A stretch of 64,000 bases of DNA from Armigeres subalbatus (taxonomy: Eukaryota; Arthropoda; Insecta; Diptera; Culicidae), in assembly GCF_024139115.2 (NCBI RefSeq), contig NC_085140.1:31421806-31485805 (forward strand). The letters are read 5' to 3'. Shown one piece after another: positions 34,027 to 44,615 of the stretch (the first letter of the stretch is position 1; each line of letters starts with the position of its first letter). The position numbers were made by a program, and so were the translations under genes. Below the pieces are notes generated by a model, which saw nothing but the letters and a program-made list of their open reading frames with translations, did no database searches and was not told where the DNA came from.

Positions 34027-34314
34027 GACCAGTGCAAGATGACGTAGGTTGACAGTTCACAGAGCTTGTTTACCGGGACTTAGTCTCTGGAGCAGCTTCC
34101 GGAAAAACTGCTTTGCGATTAATTAAGAATATTGATGTCTTTCGTGATTGATTTATGGTAGGAATTAAAGCATATCACTAGAATATTCGGATCAAAATTA
34201 TTTTGAGCGAAAATTACGGATTTTTATTTCCAGCTGATCGATTTTAATTCACCCTGTAAACAAGCTCTGTGAACTGTCAAATAAGTGAGGTTAAGTCAAG
34301 ATCTTGCATTGGTC
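34027..34314. mobile_element. TA-flanked MITE (288 bp)
   Basis: The ends are inverted copies (GACCAGTGCAAGAT at the left, ATCTTGCATTGGTC at the right) flanked by TA (34025-34026 and 34315-34316). A second inverted block, TTGACAGTTCACAGAGCTTG against its complement, lies just inside, so the terminal repeats span about 50 bp. It has no coding capacity and sits about 60 bp before the gypsy element LTR. Confidence 0.8.
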
Positions 34315-34372
34315 TATTGTGAGACAATCGAGTTTTGAGAACTGTCAAAACGTGAGCCACGAACATAGTCGA

Positions 34373-34521
34373 ACATAGCCACGAACATAGTAGTCAATGA
34401 TTACCACTAGTCGCGACCCTAGCGACTAGTTCAGCCAAAACAACTTGATAATCAACAAATGTGAAAATTGATCACTTTGTGCCCAACCATCCTAGAATAA
34501 AGTCGTATTTAAAGTACAACA
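34373..34521 (+). repeat. 5' LTR (149 bp)
   Basis: It matches 38311-38459 over its whole length apart from the first bases and about eight substitutions. AATAAA lies at 34496-34501 and the end is ...GTACAACA. Confidence 0.85.
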
Positions 34522-34584
34522 TTTTGGCGACGAGGAATTTTTTCAAGAATTCAACGCTTTGGAGGAAGAGCTGTAGTTCTCAAG

Positions 34585-35947
34585 ATGCCTGTATCCGGCG
34601 ACTTTCAAGTAATCTACCAGCAAATCCTGCGGCATAATCAAGCGATGGCGGAGCAAAACACCCGGCTGATGGAGATGATGGAACGTTTCGGCAATCAAGA
34701 AAACGTTTCCAATCGGTCGGCGGGCAGCCCGGAGTGTAGTATATAAGATAAGGTCTATGAGAATGGAACTCTGATACACTGCATGGGAGGCTTTGATACT
34801 TTCTCTCCTCCATCCCAGTAACTCCCAGTAATCCTACCGGTTGCGCCATTGTCGTGACCCGGACGAGATATCTAGTCTCGACCGTTCGTCTTAACAATAC
34901 TCAGCAAACTGAATCTCACTCTGTTTTGACACTCTTCCTCCATGGAGGCTAAAATCTAAGGAAGCGTGTTACACGCTTGAAAGAAATACACTACAATGAG
35001 GTATATTTTAAATCGAAATTGAATGATTGCTAATAACACAAATGATTATTTTATTTCCAATATTTCATAGACCTTATCTTATATACTACACGGAGTTCAT
35101 CATCGAATCTCTGGCCTCCAACATCCGGGAGTTCGTCTACGATCCAGACATCGGGCTCGTTTTCGACCGGTGGTACCGGAAGTACGAAGACCTTTTCCTC
35201 AAGGACGTAGCGAAGTTGGACGATGCGGCGAAAGTGCGGTTGCTGTTGAGAAGCCTCAGCGTGACGGTGCACGACAAGTACGTCAACTTCGTGTTCCCAA
35301 AGCACCCCCGTGAGTACTCGTTCGATGAGATGGTGAAGAAGCTGACAGAGCTGTTCAGCGTCCGAATCTCCCTGTTCAGCAAGCGGTACCAGTGCTTCCA
35401 GCTAACGAAGCACGACGCGGACGACTTTCTAACGTACGCTGGGACGGTCAACCGATGCTGTGAAGACTTCGAGCTCAGCAAGATCACGGCGGACCAATTC
35501 AAGAGCCTGATTTTCACCTGTGGGCACCGATCGTCGAAGGACGCAGACATCCGAACGAGACTCCTATCCAAGCTTGAGGCTAACGCGGCAGATGAATGCA
35601 CTCTGGAATCACTCATCACGGAGTGCCAACGTCTGCAAAACCTCAAGCATGACACGACCATCGGTGAGTACAATCTGTGCAGTCAAGCAGTACAAGCCTC
35701 CACCGATGACACCGAGTTCCAAAGAGAAGAAGAAGACGAAGTCCGAAGGTCCAAAAACACCCTGCTGGCAGTGTGGCGGAATGCACTACGTCCGGGACTG
35801 CAAATACACGAAGCACGTTTGTCGGGACTGCAAGCAAACCGGCCACAAAGAAGGGTATTGTGGCAGCTACACATCGAAGGCGGCACTCAAGAAGAAGAAG
35901 CACGTGAACGGAATTTTCTCCATCAACCAGGTCAGCTGCACTTCTAG
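34585..35947 (+). pseudogene. gypsy gag, interrupted by a solo LTR
   Basis: ATG 34585 (MPVSGDFQVIYQQ) opens 50 codons, which are cut by the insertion at 34735-35090. The frame resumes at 35096 (FIIESLASNIREFVYDP) and runs through a typical gag core (FDRWYRKYEDLF, DADDFLTYAGTVNR). Past about 35690 the ancestral frame shifts, and the end of this piece (to 35947) is out of register. The zinc knuckles are found in the next frame. Confidence 0.75.
34735..35090. mobile_element. 356-bp TG...CA insert in gag (solo LTR or MITE)
   Basis: It is flanked by an exact 5-bp duplication, CGGAG (34730-34734 and 35091-35095). It starts TGTAGTATATAAGATAAGG and ends with the inverse over about 25 bp, giving TGT...ACA ends. 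A 5-bp duplication with TG/CA ends suits a solo LTR, perhaps BEL/Pao; the long inverted terminus is unusual for an LTR and would suit a MITE. It is younger than the host element. Confidence 0.75.
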
Positions 35948-38301
35948 ACGGAAGTTCCTAACGGTGGATATCAACGGGTCTCAAGTCACTCTGCAGTTGA
36001 ACACCACGTCCGACATCACCATCGTTTCGAAGAAGCAGTCGAAGAAGAACCTGGGCTCGCCAACGCTGACTCCCACAACACGGACTGCCCGGGCTGCGGC
36101 TGCTTTTCCTCTACTTGGTGAACTCCGATACCCAATCAAACTCGGAGGTGTCACCAAAACCGCAACTTTCTACGTGACCAACAACAGCATCAAACTGATC
36201 GGTCTGGACTGGATCGAGCTGTTCAAGCTGTGGGACACTCCGCTATCTGCAATCTGCAACCAGGTCCACGTTGCCGATGGTCAAGTCAATCAAATCCAAG
36301 TGTACAAAGCTGCGTATCCCGAAGTGTTCAAGAACGGCCTCGGACACTGCAAGAAGATGAAAGTCCGACTCTATCTCAAGCCCGATGCCAAACCCGTTTT
36401 CAAGCCGAAGCGCCTAGTTCCTTTCATGTCCATGGAGAAGGTCGATGCGGAGCTGGACCGACTTCAATCGCTGGGCATCATCACGCCTGTCGATTTCTCG
36501 CAGTGGGCGGCTCCGATCGTCGTGCAGAAGAAGCCCGGAGGAAAAGTGCGAATCTGTGCTGATTACTCAACTGGACTGAACGCTGCCCTGGAGCCCAACC
36601 ATTACCCGCTACCGGTCCCTGATGACATCTTTACCAAGCTCAATGGGTGCCGGTATTTCAGCGTCATCGACCTGAGTGACGCCTATCTTCAAGTGGAAGT
36701 TGACGACGACTCGAAGCAGCTGCTCACAATCAACACGCATCGAGGTCTCTTCCGCTTCAACCGGCTCGCACCAGGAGTAAAATCCGCTCTCGGGGCCTTC
36801 CAGCAGTTGATGAACAGCCATGGTTGCCGATCTCGAAGGAGTGGACAACATCTTCGTGGCCAGCAAAACCGAAGAGGAGCACCACAAGATGCTCAACGCA
36901 CTGTTTCAACGCCTTTAAGCCTACGGTTTCGTTCTGAGGGAAGAAAAGTGCAACATTCTGCAGCCGGAGGTAAAGTATTTGGCGCACATCGTAGACGAGA
37001 ACGGTCTCCGTCCAGACCCATCCAAGGTGGAAGCCATTGTCAAGATGCCACCGCCCACAGATGTCACAACTTTACCCTCGTTCCTTGGTGCGGTAAATTT
37101 CTACGCGAAGTTTGTCCCGAAGATGCACCAACTGCGGCGGCCACTCGACGCGCTGCTGAAGAAGGATGCCAAATTCGTTTGGAACAGTGAGTGCCAGAAA
37201 TCGTTCAGGCGCTTCAAGGAAGTCTTCCAGTCGGATTTGCATCTGACACACTACGATCCACCACTAGACATCATGCTGCCGACGCCTCGCAGTCCGGAAT
37301 CGGTGCCTGCCTTCTACACAGGTTCCCCGATGGCTCACTCAAAGCTGTTGTACACGCTTCCCGCTCACTCACCCCCGCGGAGGCAAATTATCATCAGCCA
37401 CTCCTCCGGATATTCGGACAGAAGAAGGGAATTCCGGTTCACACGGCCAACCGCCTTCAACGTTGGGCCCTGACGCTTCTGTGCTACAACTTCGACATCG
37501 AGTACGTGTCCACCACGCAGTTTGGATATGCCGACGTACTGTCCCGCCTCATCAACGGTTACGTCAAACCAGAGGAGGACTTCATCATCGCATCGATTCA
37601 ACTGGAAAACGACATCGAGATTCCACTCCAGGAAGCCATCAGTTCGCTGACAATGACGTTCAAATCGGTGCGCGGCGCTACTCTCCAGTGCCCAGTTCTC
37701 CAACAAGTGATCCAGTACCAGCGTGGATGGCCCTCCAAAATCGATGACATCGCTAACCCTGAAGTTCGCCCTTTCTTCGCTCATCGAGACGCTCTATCGG
37801 TATCTAATCATCGAGGCCATCGGACGGGTCAACCACAACGTGCTGCTGGACGATTGGCATAGACGGAAGAAGCTCATCAGATCGCACTCCAACCAGCTCA
37901 AGCATCGTTCCAGTGAAGCATCAACCGGCGCAGCAGATTCCACTGGGTATTCTGGTGGACCTGTTTGGAATTCAATCTCATGGACCAGCAGTACAGCCCC
38001 GCTCAACAAGGTCAAGCCGAGCAGGAACCACTTCCTGTTCCATCAACCTCCAACGTCCTATCCCAGGTCCAGCCACGAACCGAGGTGCAAGTAGTGTCAG
38101 CGGTTTCCAACCAAGAAGTCGAAGCAGGTTCCAGTCAACTCGATGATGTTCCCGAACGCGGTCGCATCCAGACCGACCAACCAGAACCGGAGCATGAAGC
38201 CAGCCACCTATAGATCCCGTTCCAGAACCACCATCGGTCCGGCCACAGAGAGTGATCCGGATGCCGTCCAGATTCGAGCCGTACCTGTTCTGGAAATAAG
38301 A
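35690..38301 (+). pseudogene. gypsy pol with lost catalytic sites
   Basis: Two zinc knuckles open this part (CWQCGGMHYVRDC and CRDCKQTGHKEGYC, 35760-35870). At the protease active site the expected D-T/S-G reads N-T-T (about 36000). RT runs 36350-37170 (AAPIVVQKKPGGKVRICADY, FSVIDLSDAYLQV), but the YxDD box reads GVDN near 36840 and the frame breaks there and at 36918. RNase H (about 37250-37500, with ADASQSG in a shifted frame) lacks its centre. After about 37790 only a scrap remains before the C-terminal coding end near 38301; no integrase HHCC or DDE region is found. The element cannot have moved on its own after these changes. Confidence 0.8.
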
Positions 38302-38310
38302 AGGGAGGAA

Positions 38311-38459
38311 TGTTAGCCACGAAAATAGTAGTCAATGATTACCACCAGTCGCGACCCTAGCGACTAGTACAGCCATAGCAACTTGATAATCAACAAATGT
38401 GAAAATAGATCACTTTGTACCCAGCCATCCTAGAATAAAGTCGTATTTAAAGTACAACA
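38311..38459 (+). repeat. 3' LTR (149 bp)
   Basis: It starts TGTTAGCCACGA immediately after the purine tract AAGAAGGGAGGAA, carries AATAAA at 38434-38439 and ends ...GTACAACA, matching the 5' copy. Confidence 0.9.
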
Positions 38460-38477
38460 CAAATGAACGTTGTTATA

Positions 38478-38623
38478 CTAAGGACACACCTGTGGTACTT
38501 GTACCATGGTACAAGAGGACAAGCAAATTATTCCAAGACTATCTTTGATAAAGCCAATAATCGGTACGGTACTCATTTCAAGATTCTTGTACCATGGTAC
38601 TTGTACCACCAGTGTGTCATTAG
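38478..38623. mobile_element. TA-flanked MITE (146 bp)
   Basis: The ends CTAAGGACACAC and GTGTGTCATTAG are inverted copies with one mismatch, flanked by TA (38476-38477 and 38624-38625). A second inverted motif, CTTGTACCATGGTAC, lies just inside each end. No coding capacity. The TA target suggests a Tc1/mariner-like or related mobiliser. Confidence 0.8.
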
Positions 38624-38770
38624 TATTATTGTTGCAGATTAAGAGGTATTGAGATTGATTTTAAGAAAAGTTTCATCGAATAAACAATTTGTTTTACTTT
38701 CGCGAGTAGAAGTAATACAGTTTATGTATCGTGTTTGGATCTTTTGTACTGCACTTTTATTTCAGTGACA

Positions 38771-39124
38771 ATGCTTAATTCAACACTGTTAATAGTGGAC
38801 AGACAAACATATTCCAAATTGTTATCAAATGCAAAGTCATATACACGTTTCAACATTTTGCGCTGTGGCAAGTGCTGGAAGCGTTTGCTAACAAAAATAA
38901 CAGCGTTGCTAAATCGTCTGGAAAAGTATTTGCATATCTCTCATTATAGGATCCCTAGTGCGAATAGAATCGACTTGGTTGTCAAACTGAAGCCAAATTT
39001 TTCTATTGTGCCGGAGCCAAACATTGAAGATTGTGGTTATGTTCATTTCAGATCTTATATTGAGAAGTATTGTTATTATTTTGTGAAAAAAATAAAAATA
39101 AATTTAGTTCGAGTTTATTTGTAA
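38771..39124 (+). CDS. Hypothetical 117-aa basic ORF
   Basis: A single uninterrupted frame starts at ATG 38771 (MLNSTLLIVDRQTY) and ends at 39124. The product is basic, with an RCGKCWKRL segment and no membrane segment or domain I recognise. It starts about 150 bp after a MITE. It could be a chance frame in AT-rich DNA; nothing else here supports a gene. Confidence 0.25.
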   Translation: MLNSTLLIVDRQTYSKLLSNAKSYTRFNILRCGKCWKRLLTKITALLNRLEKYLHISHYRIPSANRIDLVVKLKPNFSIVPEPNIEDCGYVHFRSYIEKYCYYFVKKIKINLVRVYL

Positions 39125-39354
39125 CAAATATTTTCACATTATATTTCGAGTAGAAAATTAGTAGGAATGCAACTAAAAAGCGCTCGTTACGAAATTTCAC
39201 GAGATTCAGCAGCTGATTGGAGCAGGAATGTATGTAAATCATCGTAAAGTGATGTAGAGTCTCGCGCATTTGTGCGCCCTCATGCAGCATGGAAAGAGAA
39301 ATTCGAAGAGCGGTAAATGCAAAATAATTTTGTTTAAGGGAGTGATTTCAAAAT

Positions 39355-41690
39355 ATCCCTCTACACCCTTGAGCGCAGAAAACCGGCTCTATCCGCAGCA
39401 CCCAGGTTGCACCCGTCCTCTAGTGCTTTTGACCATGCTGGTACGCCGTATCGGATAATAGACAATGCTACATCCGCTATAAGCCTTGCTTTGCCGGCTA
39501 TAAGCCGGCTTTGCACTGTCGATCCGTTGGACATCATTCGCGATAAAGATTTTATTGCCAATGAAGCCCTTAGGTCCTCGCTTTCTGCAACTCATGGGGG
39601 TTATACACCCCAACAACCTCAGTCTTGTGATGTGCTAAGGCCAACCTCCTTGAGTTGAGCCATTTTTCGACTCTGCTAATCGCGTACGAAGCTTGCCATT
39701 CAACTTCGTCGAGAGTGTCGCCTGTGACCTCTAGCATTACATCATGCGCAAAGCCTTCTATTTTCACACCAGCCGGGAAATTTAAATGTAATACTCCGTC
39801 ATACATGATATTCCACAGAACCGGTCCGAGAATCGATCCCTGTGGACAGAGTGTAAAATAATCGAAAATTTTTAGTGAAGTCCATTTTTCTTCATTTGTC
39901 AGTTCACTTCCGACACATTCAAAGTCGGCTCTAGACAGTCAATATTCAGTTGAATATTAGTCATTGAATATTTATGCACATGTCACAAATTGATAAATTA
40001 TCTGAAATCTGAACACGTTTCAAATGAGTAAAGTGATTTATCACACAGGACTGAATCCGATTTTCATCCGCGAGTCACTTTCAGCGGTAAACATCAACAT
40101 GAACAATGATAATTATGTTTTTCCTGCACATAGTAAACACATTCAGTTTTGAATATTCATGCGATGTTTGTCAAAATTCGGACCGAAGTTGCTTCATGAA
40201 GATGAATATTTTAAGCTCTGCCTGTGGAACACCTGCTGATATTTCAATCGACTGCTGACCAGCGTCGGTGTCGACTAACAATATCTTGTTCTGAAAAAAG
40301 CTTTTCAGAATCCTGCACAGCGATGCAGGGAATCAGCTATAGCTGCCCAGCTAGCGTTATTAAATGCATTCTTTACATCTAGTGTAATCAATGCACAGTA
40401 CTTAAATACCTCTCATATTCAAACAACGCGCTATCTTAGCCGTTTCCGTTGCCAATCGAATTGCTTTATTTTAGCTCTAAGACAGGTTCTGCGAAGATCA
40501 GCTATCGTGCTCGTCCACCAGTGCACCGGTTTGCGGTTGCCGGTTGACATAGTCCTCCTGGGCATTGTCACGTCACATGCTCATGTTAAGACATCGGATA
40601 ACTCATCACCACTAAGGCCTAGAGTCCGAATTGCCACCGTAGCGATTATTCCAGCAGTTCTAGATCGAACTGCGAGATACGTCATCCTAGATCAGCTTTG
40701 CTGACCCGCCTTGTGGTTCTGTTGGGGGTATCTTCTTATTGGCATTACATCCCCACACTGGGACAGAGCCGCCTCGCAGCTTAGTGTTCATTAAGCACTT
40801 CCACAGTTATCAAGGTTTCTAAGCCAAGTTACCATTTTTGCATTCGTATATCATGAGGCTAACACGATAATACTGTTATGCCCAGGGAAGTCGAGACAAT
40901 TTCCAATCCGAAAATTGCCTAGACCGGCACCGGGAATCAAACCCAGCCACCCTCAGCATGATCTTGCTTTGTAGGCGGGCGTCTTACCGCACGGCTGAGG
41001 AGGGCCCCTGTTGGGGGTATAGCTGACCATAAAACGTATTTTCTGATAGTCACTAGCAGTATACCCTTCGTGAACCCTCCATTCAGGCTCCACCGTCCAT
41101 CCCGCGCTGCAGAAGGCCACATCGATGCATGACTCACCATTCGGTCCTCTGAACGTAGACGCTTCGCCCTCGTTCAGCAGGACTACGTTCAGTACAGCTA
41201 GAGACTCTAGCAGAATATGACCTCTAGCGTTAGTGAACTGCCCACGCGTTGAAGTCACCTGCTACAACTAATGGTTTAAAACCAGTTAGTCTCGCTACAA
41301 GATTATCTAACACCCTAGTATACTGCTCTATCTTGGAGGACAGTAGCAGCTGCAAAAGTAAACTCCGTTTACCTTCGCTATAACAAAACCCTCGGGGTAC
41401 CTCCCGCAAGTCCAGATGGTCACTATTCCGGACTTATCCGCAACCCAACTGCTATGTTTAACAGGGATGCGGTACGGGTCGGACAGCAAGGCAACATCAG
41501 TCTTATTCTCGTGTACCGACTGTTGTAGCAGCGCTTGCGCTTCCTCGCAGTGGTTGAGATTTAGCTGGGCTACTTGCATGACCGAGCCCGTCGGACAGGC
41601 CTGCCCACCGGATGGGTGTTTGCGGTCTGTGCCAGGACCACAGATCAAACACTTCGGTGCGGCCTGGCAGGTGGGAGCTAAAACGTCATA
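39355..41690 (-). mobile_element. R1-clade LINE, degenerate, split by a SINE
   Basis: On the minus strand: endonuclease start near 41590 (QLNLNHCEEAQALL, DVALLSDPYRIP), then ARGHILLESLAVLN and SCIDVAFCS near 41100-41250; RT near 40400-40500 (LITLDVKNAFNNASW); then GPVLWNIMYDGVLHLNFPAG near 39800, with FAHDVML where F/YADD is expected; and the R1-type C-terminal block (SIIRYGVPAWSKAL, about 39460). Many stops and deletions are present, and the catalytic FADD has become FAHD. The clade call rests on the LDVKNAF and IMYDGVLRL-type motifs. A SINE sits between endonuclease and RT. Confidence 0.8.
40732..41007 (-). mobile_element. tRNA-derived SINE, copy 1 (Feilai-like)
   Basis: It is flanked by an exact 13-bp duplication, CTGTTGGGGGTAT (40719-40731 and 41008-41020). 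On the minus strand it starts GGGCCCTCCTCAGCCGTGCG, with a box-A-like GCCGTGCGGTAAGA and a box-B-like GGGTTTGATTCCCGG, and ends in a short AATAAGAAGA tail. The promoter boxes and tail mark a tRNA-derived SINE; the Feilai name is from memory of Aedes SINEs. Confidence 0.85.
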
Positions 41691-41744
41691 ATTTCTTTGG
41701 GGAGTTCATTTTGCGTTGGTCTATTTTACCAGGCTATAGGCAAA

Positions 41745-43110
41745 TTTAACGTCGGGTATGTGGGACGAAGTCGACGGAACGATTGGTTCGACGAAAAGTG
41801 CAGACAGATTCTGGAGGAAAAAGATGTAGTGCGGACGGTCGCGCTGCTGCAGCAGACCCGCCTTTTTCAGGAGAAGAAACGCTGCCTGGAAAAAGCGGAG
41901 TGCGAGTAGATGGAACGGATGTGCCGTAATCAAGAAGCACAAGTTCTATCAGGAGCTCATCGCATTCCGCAAAGGCTTCGTGCCGCGAGCCGAGATGTGC
42001 AGGGATAAGGATGGGAACATCTTGAACGTGTGGTGATCGAAAGGTGAAACAGCACTACAAGGAACATTTTAATAGCGCTGGAGAGTACAGGCAGCGAAAG
42101 TCAAGGCAGCGGAGGAGACGACTGTGTCAGTTCAGCGGACGATGGAAGCCATCCAGCCCCTACATTGAGGGATGTTAAGGATGTCATCCAACAGCTAGCC
42201 AGACTGATCAAAGCAACGGTGGATGGTGTGCAAAACTGTGTGAAGATTTCAGGCTTAGTTCGTTCGAATCGCGCCGGGGACTAAGACAAGATGATGAAAT
42301 TTCGTGCCTGTTGTTCAACATTGCGCTAAAAGGTGTCATGCGGAGAGCCTGGTGTAACAGCCGGGGTACGATTTTCAACAGATCCAGTCAATTTATTTGT
42401 GACATGGACATGGACTTTGTCGGCCGAACATTTGCTAAGAATGCAGAACTGTACACCAGTCTGAAGCGGAACCAACAAATATTGAACTGATGGTGAACGC
42501 ATCGAAGACAAAGTACATGCTAGTGGGCGGAACCGAGCGAGACAGGGCCCGCCTGGGAAGTAATGCTACGATAGACGGGGATACCTTCGAGGTGGTCGAT
42601 GAATATGTCTACCTTGGATCCTTGCCCCCGGCTGAAAACAATGTTAGTCGTGAAAAACGAAGGCGCATCATCTGTGGAAGTCGAGCCTACTACGGGCTCC
42701 AGAAGAAATTGCGGTCAAAAAAGATTCGCCACCGCACTAAATGTGTCATGTACAAATCGCTTATAAGACCGATAGTTCTCTACGGACATGAAACTTGGAC
42801 CATGTTCGAGGAGGACTTGCAAGCAATCGGACTATTCACCCAGCTCTACGGTGAGCCCAGTATCCAGAAGGTAGCTAGAGCTGGAATGGTACGATGGGCA
42901 GGGCATGTTGCAAGAAAGCCGGAAGCAACCCTGCAAAGATGGTTCCGATCCGGCAGGTACAAGACGGCGTGGAGCGCAGCGAGCAAGGTGGGCTGACCAG
43001 GTACAGAATGACTGGGGGGCGGGGCGCATTCGAAGATGTATAGAGATGCGATCTCGAATCGTGTATTGTGGTATCAAATAGTTGATTTAGTTTTATATGT
43101 TTAGAGTGAG
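41745..43110 (+). mobile_element. APE-type LINE, internally deleted
   Basis: This is the same family as 14.3-16.4 kb. It begins with GRSRRNDWFDEKCRQILEEK, continues FYQELIAFRKGFVPRAEMC in another frame, loses most of the RT N-terminal half (near 42200), and resumes near 42240 with the segment before FADD, itself decayed. The long open piece 42490-42996 encodes the C-terminal part (VYLGSLPPAENN, LYGHETWTMFEED, VRWAGHVARKPEA). It ends near 43110 in AAATAAATGAAAATG. Confidence 0.8.
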
Positions 43111-43874
43111 CTAAATAAATGAAAATGTTTCGCTTTCGCATGACGATCAATTACCAGTACTGCCTGGGATAACCCCATACTGGTGTTTAGTTGCAGACTA
43201 TCCAGCTTTTTACGCTTACCATAAATCAACTATGGTATCTCAGTTTTGACACATGCCGTGAACTGATATTATAGCGCAATCAAAGTAGCACTGGAAGCGT
43301 GATCAACAACTGACATGTCAAAAATTTTCGTTTTGATTGCAGATTCAAAACTGATTGTGGTTGAAAATAATCATTTTCTTTCAGATATATATGTTTGTAT
43401 ATTTAATTAATATATGTACATTTTTTTTCAGGGTAATTACTCCAGTATGGTCCGCGATTCTTTTCAACTTATTTCTAGGAGAACTGAAAATTGTCGGTAT
43501 CTTGTTCCTTTATTTTGACTAGGATTTGGGTGGTCAGCGTAGCTCCGTAATCGTAACAGTTTGTCTTTATCTTAAGAACATTTGGAACACTACTAGAGTC
43601 AATATGATGATAGTTGAATTATCCCATTCAAATTGCACGACTCGAATGAGAATAGTCGGTATATCAGTATGCTTTTGCAATAAGCCCGTTTATCAACTTT
43701 TCCCTTTGCCTTTCGTATTTCTAGGAATAGCTTTCGATTTAGGTACCGAAAAGGAACCGATTTAGGAAAATTCAAAATTTATGTTGGCAAAGTCTAATCT
43801 ACGGTGCTGGTTAAATCAGTGCCAGTTTAAAGACTCCCCCAGACCTAAGCGATTTCATCGCCGCGATGGCGACT
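43111..43874. other. Unassigned sequence, possible old repeat
   Basis: No gene is supported. A stretch near 43196-43270 (ATCCAGCTTTTTA, TTTTGACACATG) has an inverted, diverged partner near 47690-47755. 43270-43345 repeats the inner motifs of the MITE at 16.1 kb (ATAGCGCAATCAA and TTTTGATTGCAG). Confidence 0.3.
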
Positions 43875-44165
43875 TCTTCTTCTTCTTCTTCTGATTGGCA
43901 TTACATCCCCACTCTGGGACAGAGCCACCTCGCAGCTTAGTGTTCATTAAGCAGTTCCACAGTTATTAACTGCGAGGTTTCTAAGCCAGGTTACCATTTT
44001 TGCATTCGTATATCATGAGGCTAACACGATGATACTTTTATGCCCAGGGACGTCGAGACAATTTCCAATCCGAAAATTGCCTAGACCGGCACCGGGAATC
44101 GAACCCAGCCACCCTCAGCATGGTATTGCTTTGTAGCCGCGCGTCTTACCGCACGGCTATGGAGG
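43875..44165 (-). mobile_element. tRNA-derived SINE, copy 2 (Feilai-like)
   Basis: An exact 12-bp duplication, GCGATGGCGACT, flanks it (43863-43874 and 44166-44177). On the minus strand the body matches copies 1 and 3, with a B-box-like GGGTTCGATTCCCGG and an AAGAAGAAGAAGAAGAAGA tail. Confidence 0.88.
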
Positions 44166-44615
44166 GCGATGGCGACTAGTCGCAGCGAATCTATCGTTGG
44201 GTCGCTCCAGGCAATGTTCCATTTACGCTTCCATACTAACGGCGACAGAATCGCAGTCGCCAAGCAATAGAATCGCGTCGCAATTGTCCCGTCGCGTGTG
44301 TTTGGGGGAACCTTAATAATGCGGGTATCCATTAATTGTAAATAAGGCCATTCATCAGTAACTGAATTGTTGGAGCGGAACCAAACGCTTGCCTCGCAAA
44401 TATTTGGCAAACGCAAAGTTTGAGAAGTACAGCTAATAATGCGGACTCCTAATTTTTCCTAACTATAACTATAAGAATAGATAAGGAGCTTTTAGTTGGG
44501 GAACTCTTTTAGCAGGAATCGAAGGCCGCCCAAGGCGGTAAAGATTAAATAAACAACAACAATCTTTTTGCAGGAAGACTGTCTTTGCATACAAAAAGCA
44601 ATGCCCGAGAAACCG

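Larger units (their letters stand above)
34373..38459 (+). mobile_element. Ty3/gypsy element with 149-bp LTRs, degenerate
   Basis: Two direct repeats frame a gag-pol region: 34373-34521 and 38311-38459. The 5' copy is followed by a likely primer-binding region (TTTTGGCGACGAGGA) and the 3' copy is preceded by AAGAAGGGAGGAA. By eye the LTRs differ at about eight places in 145 bases, so the insertion is not recent. The first four bases of the 5' copy have decayed, and a short duplication (GCCACGAACATAG) sits just before it. Gag, zinc knuckles, protease, RT and part of RNase H are present; integrase is essentially deleted. Confidence 0.85.

Noticed and set aside
40732..41007. Functional tRNA genes at the SINE promoter boxes
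   Set aside because: Only the A and B boxes resemble a tRNA; no cloverleaf can be closed and the body continues as a SINE with an AAGAAG tail.
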